Assembly (NCBI RefSeq): GCF_005080685.1
Contig: NZ_CP039371.1
Location: forward strand, 3,472,001-3,536,000
Source of the DNA: Pseudomonas putida
Lineage (GTDB): Bacteria > Pseudomonadota > Gammaproteobacteria > Pseudomonadales > Pseudomonadaceae
Direction of reading: 5' to 3'
Length of the DNA stretch: 64,000 nt
The notes beneath the pieces were generated by a model that was not told where the DNA came from, searched no databases, and saw nothing but the letters and a program-made list of their open reading frames with translations. Positions 1-9,048 of this stretch are shown here, one piece after another. The position numbers and the translations under genes were made by a program. The first letter of the stretch is position 1. Each line of letters begins with the position of its first letter.

Positions 1-1196
1 TGGCCCACAAGTGCGCGCAGCATAACGACGAACTGGGTCGTATCGCTATCGCGTCACGGAACATCTCCAAATGCCAGGCCATCATCGACAGCGTCAAGGC
101 CAAGGGTAGCCTCAAGGTGCCCGCCGACATCCGGGCCTTCTCGCTCAATGCCCTCGATGTCGAGGCAACCAAGGCGCTGATCCGCGAGACCGGATCGCAA
201 ATCGTCATCAACGTCGGTTCCGCCTTCCTCAACATGTCGGTGCTGCGTGCCTGCATCGATACCGGTGTCGCCTACCTGGACACCGCCATCCACGAAGAGC
301 CGGGCAAGATCTGCGAGACCCCGCCGTGGTACGGCAACTACGAGTGGAAACACCTCGAAGAGTGCCAACAAAAGAACATCACCGCCATTCTCGGCGTCGG
401 TTTCGACCCGGGTGTGGTGAACAGCTACGCCAAGCTCGCGCAGCAGCAGTATTTCGACCGCATCGACTCGATCGACATCCTCGACGTCAATGCCGGGTCC
501 CATGGCAAGTACTTCGCCACCAACTTCGACCCGGAAATCAACTTCCGCGAGTTCACAGGTCAAGTCTGGAGCTGGCAGAACAGCCAGTGGACCAGCAACA
601 CCATGTTCGAAGTCAAGCGTACCGACGACCTGCCAGTGGTGGGCTCGCAGAACCTGTACCTGACCGGCCACGACGAAGTCCATTCGATTTCGAAGAACCT
701 CGACGTGCCGAACGTGCGTTTCTGGATGAGCTTCGGCGAGCACTACATCAACGTGTTCACCGTGCTGAAAAATCTCGGCCTGCTCTCCGAGCAACCGGTG
801 AAAACTGCCGAAGGCCTGGAAGTGGTACCGCTGAAAGTGGTCAAGGCCGTGCTGCCGGACCCCGCCTCACTGGCTCCTGGCTACACCGGCAAGACCTGCA
901 TCGGCGACCTGGTCAAGGGCACCAAGGACGGCCAGCCGCGCGAAGTGTTCATCTACAACGTGGCTGACCACGAAGAAGCCTACGCCGAGACCGATAGCCA
1001 GGGTATTTCCTACACCGCTGGCGTTCCGCCGGTTGCCGCGGCCTTGCTGGTCGCCCGTGGCGAATGGGATGCCCAGCGCATGGTCAACGTCGAGGAACTG
1101 CCAGCCGAGCCGTTCCTCAAGGCGCTGGACGTGATGGGCCTGCCCACCCGCGTGAAAGATGAGAAAGGCGATCGTCCCTGGGACGCTGAAGCCTAA
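1..1196 (+). CDS. Saccharopine dehydrogenase-family protein, probable carboxynorspermidine synthase (5' end outside window)
   Basis: The reading frame is open from the first base (codons start at position 3), so the gene begins upstream; about 15-20 N-terminal residues, including the Rossmann glycine motif, should be missing. The visible part starts AHKCAQHNDELGRIAIASR and runs 397 codons to TAA. It has the features of the saccharopine dehydrogenase/carboxynorspermidine dehydrogenase family: a nucleotide-binding domain (INVGSAFLNMSVLRACIDTG), then the catalytic region with LGVGFDPGVVN and DVNAGSHGKYF. Family members reduce the Schiff base of aspartate semialdehyde and a diamine with NADPH in the alternative spermidine/norspermidine route. 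The usual partner, carboxynorspermidine decarboxylase, is not downstream; a strong terminator follows. The substrate is inferred from family only; a true lysine-pathway saccharopine dehydrogenase is less likely in Pseudomonas. Confidence 0.85.
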   Translation, partial: AHKCAQHNDELGRIAIASRNISKCQAIIDSVKAKGSLKVPADIRAFSLNALDVEATKALIRETGSQIVINVGSAFLNMSVLRACIDTGVAYLDTAIHEEPGKICETPPWYGNYEWKHLEECQQKNITAILGVGFDPGVVNSYAKLAQQQYFDRIDSIDILDVNAGSHGKYFATNFDPEINFREFTGQVWSWQNSQWTSNTMFEVKRTDDLPVVGSQNLYLTGHDEVHSISKNLDVPNVRFWMSFGEHYINVFTVLKNLGLLSEQPVKTAEGLEVVPLKVVKAVLPDPASLAPGYTGKTCIGDLVKGTKDGQPREVFIYNVADHEEAYAETDSQGISYTAGVPPVAAALLVARGEWDAQRMVNVEELPAEPFLKALDVMGLPTRVKDEKGDRPWDAEA

Positions 1197-1207
1197 GCAA
1201 GACTGAA

Positions 1208-1234
1208 AGGGGCGCCAACCAGGCGCCCCTTTTT
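1208..1234 (+). terminator. Intrinsic terminator of the saccharopine dehydrogenase-family gene
   Basis: Perfect 9-bp stem AGGGGCGCC (1208-1216) / GGCGCCCCT (1222-1230), loop AACCA, followed by TTTT. It lies 11 bases after the stop codon. Read on the minus strand the same stem is followed by only a short T run, so it may work weakly in both directions. Confidence 0.9.
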
Positions 1235-1242
1235 CGTATGCC

Positions 1243-1264
1243 CCGGCGCCCCTGTGGGCGCCGG
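1243..1264 (-). terminator. Hairpin directly after the methyltransferase stop codon
   Basis: Perfect 9-bp stem CCGGCGCCC (1243-1251) / GGGCGCCGG (1256-1264), loop CTGT. It abuts the minus-strand stop codon at 1265. No T tract follows immediately on the minus strand, so termination may depend on this hairpin together with the one at 1208-1234. Confidence 0.5.
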
Positions 1265-2311
1265 CTACTTCCTGGCCTCCAGAATCAGATTGAACGGTGT
1301 CTGCGTAGCCCGCCGGAACCTGGTGAACCCAGCCTCCTCGAACACCGCCCGCAAGCGCGCCTCCCCCGCTTGCGCCCCCAGCCCCAGGCCCACCTCCTGC
1401 GACAGCGAATTCGGCGTGCAGATGAACGTCGACGCGGCATAGAACAGGCGTCCGACCGGGGTCAGGTTGCCATCCAGGGCGTCCTCGGCGTAGGGCTCCA
1501 CCAGCATCACCGTGCCATCGGATTTCAGCGCCCGGTAGGCATGGCGCGCCGCCCCCACCGGATCACCCATGTCATGCAGGCAATCGAAGAAGCACACCAG
1601 GTCGTGATCATGCCCGGGATAGTCCTTGGCCGAGGCCTGGGCAAACGCCACCTGCCCCTGCAACCCGGCTTCACGCGCACGCTCCGTGGCCGTGGCGATG
1701 GAGGGTGCATGGTAGTCGTAGCCGATGAAGGTCGAAGCCGGAAACGCCTGGGCCATCACCAGCGTGGAAGCGCCGTGTCCGCAGCCCACGTCCGCCACCT
1801 TGGCGCCCGCCTGCAGCTTGGCCACCACGCCATCGAGTGCCGGTAGCCACTCGGACACCAGGAACGTTCGATAACCGGGTCGGAAGAAGCGTTCGGTGCC
1901 ACTGAACATGCACGGGTGATGATCGCCCCAGGCCAGGCCGCCATCGCCGCGCATGGCCGCCACCAGTTTGTCCTTGTCGTGGAACAGCGCCGCCACCACT
2001 GCGGCGCCACCGGTCATATAGGCAGGCGACGCTTCGATAGCCAGCGCCATGGCTTGCTCCTCAGGCAGGCGGAAACGCCCTCGTTCATGCACCATGTAGC
2101 CGGCCGCCGCCTGGGCATTGAGCCATTCCCGCACCAGGCGCGGATGACAGGCGGTTTTGCTGGCCAGCGCCTCCGGGGTAACGGCCTCGCTATCGGCCAT
2201 GGCCCGGTACAAGCCCAGCTCGTCTCCGAGAATGACATTGGCCAGCGTGGCTGCGGCGCCCATGTCGCCCACCAGCTTGCCCATGAATGCGTGCAGTTTT
2301 TCCTCGTCCAT
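1265..2311 (-). CDS. Class I SAM-dependent methyltransferase with N-terminal winged-helix domain
   Basis: 348 residues. The N-terminal ~100 residues look like the winged-helix segment found in front of small-molecule methyltransferases (LGLYRAMADSEAVTPEALA, then RLVREWLNAQAAAGYM). The catalytic Rossmann domain follows, with motif I VADVGCGHGAST and the acidic ribose-binding stretch FIGYDYHAPSIATA. A later FFDCLHDMGDP fits motif II/III. The protein should transfer a methyl group from S-adenosylmethionine to a small molecule; the substrate cannot be read from sequence. It is transcribed alone, convergent with the preceding gene. The start is the first ATG, followed by a helix-rich N terminus (MDEEKLHAFMGKLVGDMG). 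Alternative: a methyltransferase-like regulator that has lost catalysis, which I consider less likely because motif I is intact. Confidence 0.85.
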   Translation of the reverse strand: MDEEKLHAFMGKLVGDMGAAATLANVILGDELGLYRAMADSEAVTPEALASKTACHPRLVREWLNAQAAAGYMVHERGRFRLPEEQAMALAIEASPAYMTGGAAVVAALFHDKDKLVAAMRGDGGLAWGDHHPCMFSGTERFFRPGYRTFLVSEWLPALDGVVAKLQAGAKVADVGCGHGASTLVMAQAFPASTFIGYDYHAPSIATATERAREAGLQGQVAFAQASAKDYPGHDHDLVCFFDCLHDMGDPVGAARHAYRALKSDGTVMLVEPYAEDALDGNLTPVGRLFYAASTFICTPNSLSQEVGLGLGAQAGEARLRAVFEEAGFTRFRRATQTPFNLILEARK

Positions 2312-2353
2312 GACCAGCCCTCCTCTAGCAGAAGGCCACCGTCGGCGCGGGTC

Positions 2354-2416
2354 GCCCGCCCCGTGGGCGGTGGTCGGATGAGTACAGACGCCCGCTGCGG
2401 CGAGGCCGGGGCGGGC
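2354..2416. repeat. 10-bp inverted repeat downstream of mqo
   Basis: GCCCGCCCCG at 2354-2363 and its exact reverse complement at 2407-2416, separated by 43 bases, lie between the mqo stop codon and the methyltransferase start. The arms could pair as a long hairpin ending mqo transcripts on the minus strand, but no T tract follows, so the role is uncertain. Confidence 0.35.
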
Positions 2417-2461
2417 TGTCTGTAAGTCTAGCCAAGCGGCCTCGGCTCGGCTGGGAAAAGG

Positions 2462-4108
2462 CTAGGGTTTGAGGTCCGGATCGGTATCCTGGTGGCCCTG
2501 TTTGATCGGCTGGATATCCTTGGGATTGCCAGGGTCCTGGCGTTTGTCGATCTCCGGCGCCGGAGCCAGCTGCAATACCTCGTTGGTGTAATCCCATTCC
2601 TCCTGCACCCGGTCCGGATGATCGTTCAGGTGAATGCCATAGGACGGCACGATCTGCTTGATCTTCGCCTGCCAGGGCGCCGAGGCGACCTGTTCCTTGA
2701 AGACCTTGTTCAGCAAGTCGAGCATGATCGGCGGCGCGGTGGACGCGCCCGGCGAGGCGCCGAGCAAACCGGCGATGCTGCCATCCTTCGATGCCACCAC
2801 CTCGGTACCGAGCTTGAGCACGCCGCCTTGGTCCTTGTCCTTCTTGATGATCTGCACCCGCTGCCCGGCTTGCCACAGGCGCCAGTCTTCCTTTTTCGCC
2901 TCGGGATAGTACGTCTGCAACGCCGCGAAGCGGTCGTCATCGGACTGCATCACCTGGCCGATCAGGTAGCGCACCAGATCGAACTCGCGCACGCCGACCC
3001 GCACCATCGGCCAGCTGTTGTGCAGGCTCATGCTGGCGAACAGGTCGAGTAGCGAGCCTTCCTTGAGGAACTTGGTGGAAAACGTCGCGAACGGCCCGAA
3101 CAGGATCATCCGCTTGCCGTCGAGCACCCGCGTATCGAGGTGCGGCACCGACATCGGCGGCGCGCCGGTGGCGGCGATGCCATAGGCCTTGGCCATGTGC
3201 TGCTGGGCGATGGTGGGGTTTTCGGTGACCAGGAACGAGCCCCCAACCGGGAATCCTGCATAGTCCTTGGCTTCGTCGATACCCGACTTCTGCAGCAGCG
3301 GCAGTGCCGCGCCGCCGGCACCGATGAACAGGAACTTGGCATCGGTGCTCGACTCGCTGCCGTCCTTCAGGTTCTTGTACTCGACATGCCAGGAGCCATC
3401 GTCGTTGCGGCTGATGTCGCGGACTTCGCTGGACAACTTCAGGTCGAAATTCGGCCGGCTTTGCAGGTAGCCCACGTACTGGCGGGTGATCTCGCCAAAA
3501 TTGACGTCGGTACCGATGGGTGTCCAGGTCACCGCCAACTTCTGCGCGGGGTCACGCCCCTGCATCATCAATGGCACCCACTTGCGGATCTGCTCGGGGT
3601 CTTCTGAATACTGCATCGGACGGAACAACGGACTGGCCTGCAACGCCTCGTAGCGCTTTTTGAGAAAGCGGATATTGTCGTCACCCCAGACGAAACTCAT
3701 GTGCGGGGTGCTGTTGATGAACGAGCGTGGATTCTTCAACACACCCTGCCTTACCTGCCAGGCCAGGAACTGGCGGGTAATCTGGAACGACTCATTGATC
3801 TCCACCGCCTTGGTGATGTCGATCTTGCCGTCCTTCTCCGGGGTGTAGTTGAGTTCGGCGAGCGCCGAATGGCCGGTGCCGGCATTGTTCCAGCCGTTGG
3901 AACTCTCTTCGGCGACCTTGTCCAGGCGCTCGACCATCTGCATCGACCAGCCGGGTTCCAGCTCGTTGAGCCAGACCGCCAGGGTCGAACTCATGATCCC
4001 GCCGCCCACCAGCAGCACATCGACCCGCTTGGTCTCGGCGGCCTGCGCGTTGAGCATGGCGCACGTCAGGCCCAACAAGGCCCAATTACGCTTGTTCGTG
4101 ATTTTCAT
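2462..4108 (-). CDS. mqo: Malate:quinone oxidoreductase
   Basis: 548 residues, the usual size for FAD-dependent MQO, which oxidises malate to oxaloacetate and passes electrons to the quinone pool in place of NAD-malate dehydrogenase. The FAD-binding motif [18 protein letters not shown] follows an unusual N-terminal leader ([23 protein letters not shown]) that looks like a signal peptide or membrane anchor; MQOs are peripheral membrane enzymes. Conserved blocks include [31 protein letters not shown] and [19 protein letters not shown]. The same frame is open far upstream, but the ATG at 4108 gives the family N terminus; the extra upstream residues are arginine-rich and unlike MQO. Pseudomonads carry several mqo copies; the leader and position suggest the copy called mqo-3 in P. 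putida. Confidence 0.93.
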   Translation of the reverse strand: MKITNKRNWALLGLTCAMLNAQAAETKRVDVLLVGGGIMSSTLAVWLNELEPGWSMQMVERLDKVAEESSNGWNNAGTGHSALAELNYTPEKDGKIDITKAVEINESFQITRQFLAWQVRQGVLKNPRSFINSTPHMSFVWGDDNIRFLKKRYEALQASPLFRPMQYSEDPEQIRKWVPLMMQGRDPAQKLAVTWTPIGTDVNFGEITRQYVGYLQSRPNFDLKLSSEVRDISRNDDGSWHVEYKNLKDGSESSTDAKFLFIGAGGAALPLLQKSGIDEAKDYAGFPVGGSFLVTENPTIAQQHMAKAYGIAATGAPPMSVPHLDTRVLDGKRMILFGPFATFSTKFLKEGSLLDLFASMSLHNSWPMVRVGVREFDLVRYLIGQVMQSDDDRFAALQTYYPEAKKEDWRLWQAGQRVQIIKKDKDQGGVLKLGTEVVASKDGSIAGLLGASPGASTAPPIMLDLLNKVFKEQVASAPWQAKIKQIVPSYGIHLNDHPDRVQEEWDYTNEVLQLAPAPEIDKRQDPGNPKDIQPIKQGHQDTDPDLKP

Positions 4109-4345
4109 GGCTACTCCATCGTCGTCCTGAACGCCTTCACTGGCATTCGATCCAGCTTCGAGACCCACCTGACGGGGCAGTTCAAAACAATCCACGCGCC
4201 CGCAGCGTCCCCGTTCGTCGCCGCTGCCTCGCATGAGGCTGAACGGCGGCCAGCCTCCCGCCCTCCGAACTGCAGGCGCGGTCGCTTGGCTCGTCATGAG
4301 CCTAGCCCGTCGTGACCAGGAATCACGCCAAGGAGGTAGAACATC

Positions 4346-5056
4346 ATGTGCCAATGCATCGTCCAGACCCCAGCAACCGGTGGCCAGCTCGGGCCGTTCA
4401 GCCTGCCCGGTTGCGCGATCGCAGGCGAGGACGACGACCCCGCAGCCACCACGGCGCGGCAAGGCGACACCCGGCAACGCCTGGTCAAGCCGCGGATGCG
4501 CCTGCGGGCGATCTTGCGTCGCGACGGCGAGCCTACCCCGCTCCTAGTGCGCTGGGGCTGGGTGCCGCACTGGTCGATGGGCACCCGGCCAGCGGTGACC
4601 GAGCTATCGCTCGAGCAGGTGATGCGAACCCGCCTGTACGCCAGGCTGCGCGACGAAGGCCGTGCATTGATCCCCGTGGAGGGATGGTACGAATCGGTCC
4701 GTGACGGTGCGCCAGGCGCCCGCCCTCGCCTGGCGTACGTCACCTCGCGTTGCGCCGGGCCGTTGTTCCTCGCGGCCGTGGCCCAGGCCAGCAGCGAACA
4801 CAACGGCTGTGACGGCCTGGCCTTGGTGACCCACGACCCGGGCGATGGCGCGAAACGCCTCCTCGCCCTCGACGCCATCGGCGCGCAAGCATGGCTTAGC
4901 CCCGACCTCGACTGGGAACAGGCCAGTACCCTGGCGACCCACGGGGGGCTGGGCGCAGGCCAGCTGGAACAACTTTTCTGGGCCAGGCGCAGCTTCATGG
5001 CACCGCGCAGGCGGGAAACGCCAGCGCGGTCGGCGCTCACCACGAACGCAACCTGA
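4346..5056 (+). CDS. Divergent SRAP (SOS response-associated peptidase, YedK/HMCES-like) protein
   Basis: 236 residues starting Met-Cys, as SRAP proteins must: Cys2 becomes N-terminal and crosslinks to abasic sites in single-stranded DNA. A perfect AAGGAGGT at 4330-4337 fixes the start. Family blocks seen are RWGWVPHW and a version of the NAR-G-F/YEW region, [24 protein letters not shown], keeping the Glu of the YEW motif. By eye the Asn of the NAR motif is Arg here, and the His expected in the IHHRMP-like block is not found (it reads [12 protein letters not shown]). MCQC replaces the usual MCGR. The protein may therefore be a specialised or catalytically altered branch. It is followed 14 bases later by the ThDP enzyme and, further on, by an SOS-controlled repair pair. 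Confidence 0.8.
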   Translation: MCQCIVQTPATGGQLGPFSLPGCAIAGEDDDPAATTARQGDTRQRLVKPRMRLRAILRRDGEPTPLLVRWGWVPHWSMGTRPAVTELSLEQVMRTRLYARLRDEGRALIPVEGWYESVRDGAPGARPRLAYVTSRCAGPLFLAAVAQASSEHNGCDGLALVTHDPGDGAKRLLALDAIGAQAWLSPDLDWEQASTLATHGGLGAGQLEQLFWARRSFMAPRRRETPARSALTTNAT

Positions 5057-5070
5057 ACAGGAGCCAAACC

Positions 5071-6855
5071 ATGGCAACCACCGTCAGCGACTTTCTCGTC
5101 GAACGCCTCAGCGAATGGGGTGTGACGCGCATCTTCGGCTACCCCGGCGACGGCATCAACGGCGTGTTCGGCGCCCTGCGCCGTGCCGGCAAGATCGAGT
5201 TCGTCCAGTGCCGCCACGAAGAGATGGCGGCGTTCATGGCCAGCGCCCACGCCAAGTTCACCGGTGAGCTGGGCGTGTGCATCGCCACCTCCGGACCGGG
5301 TGCCTCGCACCTGCTCACCGGCCTCTACGACGCGCGCCTGGACCACATGCCGGTACTGGCGATCGTCGGCCAGCAGGCACGCACTGCGCTGGGCGGCCAT
5401 TACCAGCAGGAACTGGACCTGGTCTCGATGTTCAAGGATGTAGCCGGCGCGTTCGTCCAGCAAGCGGCAGCGCCAGCCCAGGTCCGCCATCTGGTCGACC
5501 GCGCCGCCCGTACCGCGCTGGGTGAACGCCGGGTGACGGCGCTGATATTGCCCAATGACCTGCAGGAACTGCCCTACGAGGCGCCAGCGCGGGCCCATGG
5601 CACCCTGCACTCCGGCGTCGGCTACAACCGGCCCAGCGTAGTGCCCCGGGCCGAAGAGCTGGAGCGTGCCGCGCAGGTGCTCAACAGCGGCGAAAAGGTG
5701 GCAATCCTGGTCGGCGCCGGGGCCCTGCAAGCCAGCCGCCAGGTCGCAGCGGTGGCCAACACCCTGGGCGCCGGCGTTGCCAAGGCGCTGTTGGGCAAGG
5801 CCGTGCTGGCCGATGAACTGCCCTGGGTCACCGGAAGCATCGGCCTGCTGGGCACCGAACCAAGCCTGAAACTGATGAACGAATGCGACACCCTGCTGAT
5901 GATAGGTTCGGGCTTTCCCTATGCCGAATTCCTACCTGAGGAAGGCAAGGCGCGGGGCGTGCAGATCGACATAGCGCCCGACATGCTTGGCCTTCGCTAC
6001 CCAATGGAAGTGAACCTGCAGGGCGACGCGGCCGAGACCCTCGATGCCTTGCTTCCACTCCTGGTCCACAAGGAAAAGCGCACCTGGCGCGAGCGCATCG
6101 AGGGCTGGCGCAAGCGTTGGGACGAAAAGTTGCAAAAGCGTGCCCTCGCCCCCGCTTCGCCCATCAATCCGCAGCGCGTGGTGCATGAACTGTCGCCACG
6201 CCTGCCGGACCAGGCGATCATCACCAGCGACTCAGGCTCATGCGCCAACTGGTTCGCCCGTGATCTGCAGATTCGCCCAGGCATGCAGTGCTCGCTGTCC
6301 GGCGGCCTGGCCTCGATGGGCGCGGCGGTTCCCTACGCGATTGCCGCGAAGTTCGCCCACCCCGAGCGCAGCGTGATCGCCCTGGTCGGCGACGGTGCCA
6401 TGCAGATGAACAACCTCGCCGAGTTGATCACCGTGGCCAAGTACTGGCGCCAGTGGGCGAACGGCCGCTGGATCTGCGCGGTCTTCAACAATCAGGACCT
6501 CAACCAGGTGACCTGGGAACAGCGCGTGATGCAGGGCGACCCCAAGTTCGCCGCCAGCCAGGACATCCCCGATGTGCCCTACCACCTGTTCGCCATCTCG
6601 ATCGGACTCAAGGGCATCTATGTCGACCGTGAGGAAGACGTCGGCCCGGCCTGGGAGCAGGCCCTGGCCAGCGACGTGCCGGTGGTGATCGATTTTCGCA
6701 CCGACCCGGACGTGCCACCGCTACCACCGCACATCAGCCTGGAACAGGCGAAGAAGTTCGCCTCGGCACTGATCCAGGACCCGGATCGCGGCGGGATCAT
6801 CAAGCAGACCGCGCGCCAGTTGCTCAGTAGCGTGCTGCCTGGATCCAAGGATTGA
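5071..6855 (+). CDS. Thiamine diphosphate-dependent enzyme of the pyruvate oxidase/acetolactate synthase type
   Basis: 594 residues with the three-domain order of the family: N-terminal pyrimidine-binding domain with IFGYPGDGINGVFGAL and the activating Glu in QCRHEEMAAFMA (about residue 50); central domain (VAILVGAGALQASRQVAAVAN); C-terminal diphosphate-binding domain with the metal motif VGDGAMQMNNLAELIT (Asp near residue 441) ending in the paired Asn of VFNNQDLNQ. Such enzymes decarboxylate pyruvate or related 2-oxo acids. It resembles quinone-linked pyruvate dehydrogenase (PoxB) more than biosynthetic acetolactate synthase, and there is no small regulatory subunit gene next to it. Substrate and electron acceptor remain inference. 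It probably shares a transcript with the SRAP gene. Confidence 0.85.
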   Translation: MATTVSDFLVERLSEWGVTRIFGYPGDGINGVFGALRRAGKIEFVQCRHEEMAAFMASAHAKFTGELGVCIATSGPGASHLLTGLYDARLDHMPVLAIVGQQARTALGGHYQQELDLVSMFKDVAGAFVQQAAAPAQVRHLVDRAARTALGERRVTALILPNDLQELPYEAPARAHGTLHSGVGYNRPSVVPRAEELERAAQVLNSGEKVAILVGAGALQASRQVAAVANTLGAGVAKALLGKAVLADELPWVTGSIGLLGTEPSLKLMNECDTLLMIGSGFPYAEFLPEEGKARGVQIDIAPDMLGLRYPMEVNLQGDAAETLDALLPLLVHKEKRTWRERIEGWRKRWDEKLQKRALAPASPINPQRVVHELSPRLPDQAIITSDSGSCANWFARDLQIRPGMQCSLSGGLASMGAAVPYAIAAKFAHPERSVIALVGDGAMQMNNLAELITVAKYWRQWANGRWICAVFNNQDLNQVTWEQRVMQGDPKFAASQDIPDVPYHLFAISIGLKGIYVDREEDVGPAWEQALASDVPVVIDFRTDPDVPPLPPHISLEQAKKFASALIQDPDRGGIIKQTARQLLSSVLPGSKD

Positions 6856-6873
6856 GCCACAGTACGACAACAG

Positions 6874-6888
6874 GCTCTTGCCAAGAGC
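6874..6888 (+). terminator. Small hairpin after the ThDP enzyme gene
   Basis: GCTCTT-GCC-AAGAGC forms a 6-bp stem with a 3-base loop 18 bases after the stop codon. There is no T tract, so termination is possible but weak. Confidence 0.35.
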
Positions 6889-6932
6889 GCGTTCTCAAAA
6901 TACTGTATGAATATTCAGTAATTTGAGAACGC
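6889..6932. repeat. 44-bp near-perfect palindrome enclosing the LexA box
   Basis: Arms 6889-6905 and 6916-6932 match in 16 of 17 positions when one is reverse-complemented; they begin GCGTTCTCAAAATACTG on the left. The palindrome ends three bases before the start codon at 6936, so in mRNA it could fold over the ribosome-binding region. Confidence 0.8.
6901..6920 (+). promoter_or_regulatory. LexA (SOS) box
   Basis: TACTGTATGAATATTCAGTA matches the gamma-proteobacterial SOS consensus at 17 of 20 positions and keeps the CTG-N10-CAG core. It sits 15 bases before the start codon of the radical-SAM repair gene, so DNA damage should induce the two-gene operon. Confidence 0.85.
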
Positions 6933-6935
6933 GAC

Positions 6936-8156
6936 ATGCAGCTCATCGCCAAGCTCGGCATCCTCGCCGACGCCGCCAAATATGACGCTTCCTGCGCCAG
7001 CAGCGGCGCCCCCAAGCGCAGCTCGCGGGGCGGCGATGGCCTGGGTGCCACTGATGGCATGGGTATCTGCCACAGCTATACCCCCGATGGGCGCTGCGTG
7101 TCGTTGCTCAAGGTGCTGTTGACCAACTTCTGTCTGTACGACTGCCAATACTGCGTCAATCGCCGCTCCAGCAACGTGCCTCGGGCGCGCTTCAGCCCCG
7201 AGGAGGTCGTACGCCTCACCCTCGATTTCTACCGGCGCAACTGCATCAGCGGCCTGTTCCTGAGTTCGGGCATCATTCGCTCGGCCGACTACACCATGGA
7301 GCAACTGATCCGCGTCGCCCAGCTGTTGCGCGAGGACCACGGCTTTCGCGGTTACATCCACCTCAAGACCATTCCCGACGCCGACCCGCTGCTGATCGAG
7401 GAAGCCGGACGCCTGGCCGACCGCTTGAGCGTGAACATCGAGTTGCCCACCGACGCCAGCCTCAAACGCCTGGCACCGGAAAAACACGCACACACCATCC
7501 GCCAGGCCATGGGCGTGATCCATCAGGGCCAGCAGGCCGTCGCCAATGAGCCACGCGCCCCGCGCTTCACCCCGGCCGGGCAGAGCACCCAGGTGATCGT
7601 CGGTGCCGATGCCACCGACGACAGCACGCTGCTGCGCAACGCCGAGTCGCTGTACCAGGGCTACGGGCTCAAACGCGTCTACTACTCGGCGTTCAGCCCG
7701 ATTCCCGACAGCCCCGGCAGCGTTCCGCTGGCTGCCCCGCCTCTGCTGCGCGAACACCGCCTGTATCAGGCCGACTTCCTGCTGCGCGGTTATGGCTACA
7801 AGGCTGGCGAACTGCTCAGCGACAATACCAACCTGGCACTGGATATCGACCCCAAGCTGGCTTGGGCATTGGCCAACCGCGAGGTTTTTCCGCTGGACGT
7901 GAACCGGGCCGAGCCGGCCTTGCTGGCACGTATCCCCGGTATCGGCCTGCGCAGCGTGCAGCGCTTGGTGGCGCTGCGCCGCGAGCGGCGGATCCGCTAT
8001 GACGACCTCATCCAACTGCGCTGCGTGCTGGAAAAAGCCCGACCGTTCATCGTCACCAGCGACTATCGCCCGGCCCAGGCCGAACTGCGCAGCGGGCTGT
8101 TGCGGGCGCGCCTGCGCGAGCCGCAGGCACCGATACAGATGGGCCTGTGGGGATGA
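6936..8156 (+). CDS. Putative DNA modification/repair radical SAM protein
   Basis: 406 residues. It has the [4Fe-4S] cluster motif C-X3-C-X2-C at Cys66, Cys70 and Cys73 (NFCLYDCQYCVNRR), and a C-terminal helix-hairpin-helix DNA-binding motif near residues 330-345 (LARIPGIGLRSVQRL). This layout, N-terminal radical SAM domain plus C-terminal HhH, matches the family annotated as putative DNA modification/repair radical SAM protein (distantly SplB-like), which is typically paired with a DUF4130/TIGR03915 protein, as here. Reaction and substrate lesion are not known for the family. Expression is predicted to be SOS-induced from the LexA box at 6901-6920. The ATG at 6936 directly follows the large palindrome; no good Shine-Dalgarno sequence lies outside it. 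Confidence 0.88.
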   Translation: MQLIAKLGILADAAKYDASCASSGAPKRSSRGGDGLGATDGMGICHSYTPDGRCVSLLKVLLTNFCLYDCQYCVNRRSSNVPRARFSPEEVVRLTLDFYRRNCISGLFLSSGIIRSADYTMEQLIRVAQLLREDHGFRGYIHLKTIPDADPLLIEEAGRLADRLSVNIELPTDASLKRLAPEKHAHTIRQAMGVIHQGQQAVANEPRAPRFTPAGQSTQVIVGADATDDSTLLRNAESLYQGYGLKRVYYSAFSPIPDSPGSVPLAAPPLLREHRLYQADFLLRGYGYKAGELLSDNTNLALDIDPKLAWALANREVFPLDVNRAEPALLARIPGIGLRSVQRLVALRRERRIRYDDLIQLRCVLEKARPFIVTSDYRPAQAELRSGLLRARLREPQAPIQMGLWG

Positions 8157-9013
8157 TCGCGCTCGATTGCGACAACCTCTTCGGCCGCTGGCGCGAGCAG
8201 GCCCGCTGCCTGCTCGGGCATGGCATCGACCCAGCCGAAGTGACCTGGGCCCAAGGGCCGATCGATGACTTGCTGGCCACGCCGACGCCGTTGCCCGAGG
8301 GGCCGGGGCCGTTCAAGGCTCGGGTACCGGCAGCGCTGCTGAGCCAGCTGGAACAGGCGGCGCGCTACCGCGGCGAGCAGCGCTGGAATCTGCTGTATGA
8401 GGTGCTTTGGCGCGTGGCCCATGGCGACCGCACCGCCATGCTCGCCGGTGACTGCCTGGGCAGTGAACTGCAGCGGCGGATCAAGCAAGTGAGCCGGGAA
8501 GCCCATCACTTGCACGCATTCGTGCGCTTCGTGCCACTGCCCGAAGGCCTGGCCGAGCAACTGCAACTCGACCTGGTGGCCTATCACGAGCCGGCCCACG
8601 ATATCCTCGAAAGCGCCAGCGGGCACTTTGCCGATCGCCTCGGTCGCCAGCGCTGGTTGATCGCCACACCCGAAGATGGCATTCGCTTCGATGGCCAGGC
8701 GTTCGATTACCAGCGGCGCTGCCCGCAAGCCTGGCGCGACTGGGCGCGCAACGCCGATGACCCAGGCGCCGAGCTATGGCGCACCTATTACCGGCACACC
8801 TTCAATCCTGCCCGCCTCAACCCTGATGCCCTGCGCCAACATCTGCCGGGACGGTTCTGGCGGCACCTGCCGGAGGGCATGCTGATTCCACAGTTGGAGG
8901 GCTTGGCCCGTCAGGGCAAGCAGCGCGATGGGCAGGCCATCGAAGTGGCCAGCCAACGCGGCAAGCGGGTGGGTCGACTCCAGCCGAACGTTCCGCCCCC
9001 AATATCGTCTTAA
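8153..9013 (+). CDS. TIGR03915-family (DUF4130) putative DNA repair protein
   Basis: 286 residues from the ATG that overlaps the previous stop codon in an ATGA junction, a typical translationally coupled start; a GTG six bases upstream is possible but less attractive. The family is defined by its partnership with the radical SAM/HhH protein. Visible hallmarks are [10 protein letters not shown], a central [15 protein letters not shown] block, the stretch YHEPAHDIL followed by HFADRLG, and [15 protein letters not shown]. In some bacteria this domain is fused to a UdgX-type uracil-DNA glycosylase; here no glycosylase domain is attached. Function is inferred from context only: an SOS-induced two-protein repair unit. 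Confidence 0.83.
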   Translation: MIALDCDNLFGRWREQARCLLGHGIDPAEVTWAQGPIDDLLATPTPLPEGPGPFKARVPAALLSQLEQAARYRGEQRWNLLYEVLWRVAHGDRTAMLAGDCLGSELQRRIKQVSREAHHLHAFVRFVPLPEGLAEQLQLDLVAYHEPAHDILESASGHFADRLGRQRWLIATPEDGIRFDGQAFDYQRRCPQAWRDWARNADDPGAELWRTYYRHTFNPARLNPDALRQHLPGRFWRHLPEGMLIPQLEGLARQGKQRDGQAIEVASQRGKRVGRLQPNVPPPISS

Positions 9014-9048
9014 CTTGGGCCGGTGCCGACACGCAAAGAGGACGCGTA

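Noticed and set aside
4109..4477. Upstream extension of mqo by 123 codons
   Set aside because: The extra residues are Arg/Pro-rich and unlike any MQO; the region overlaps the start of the divergent SRAP gene. ATG 4108 gives the family N terminus.
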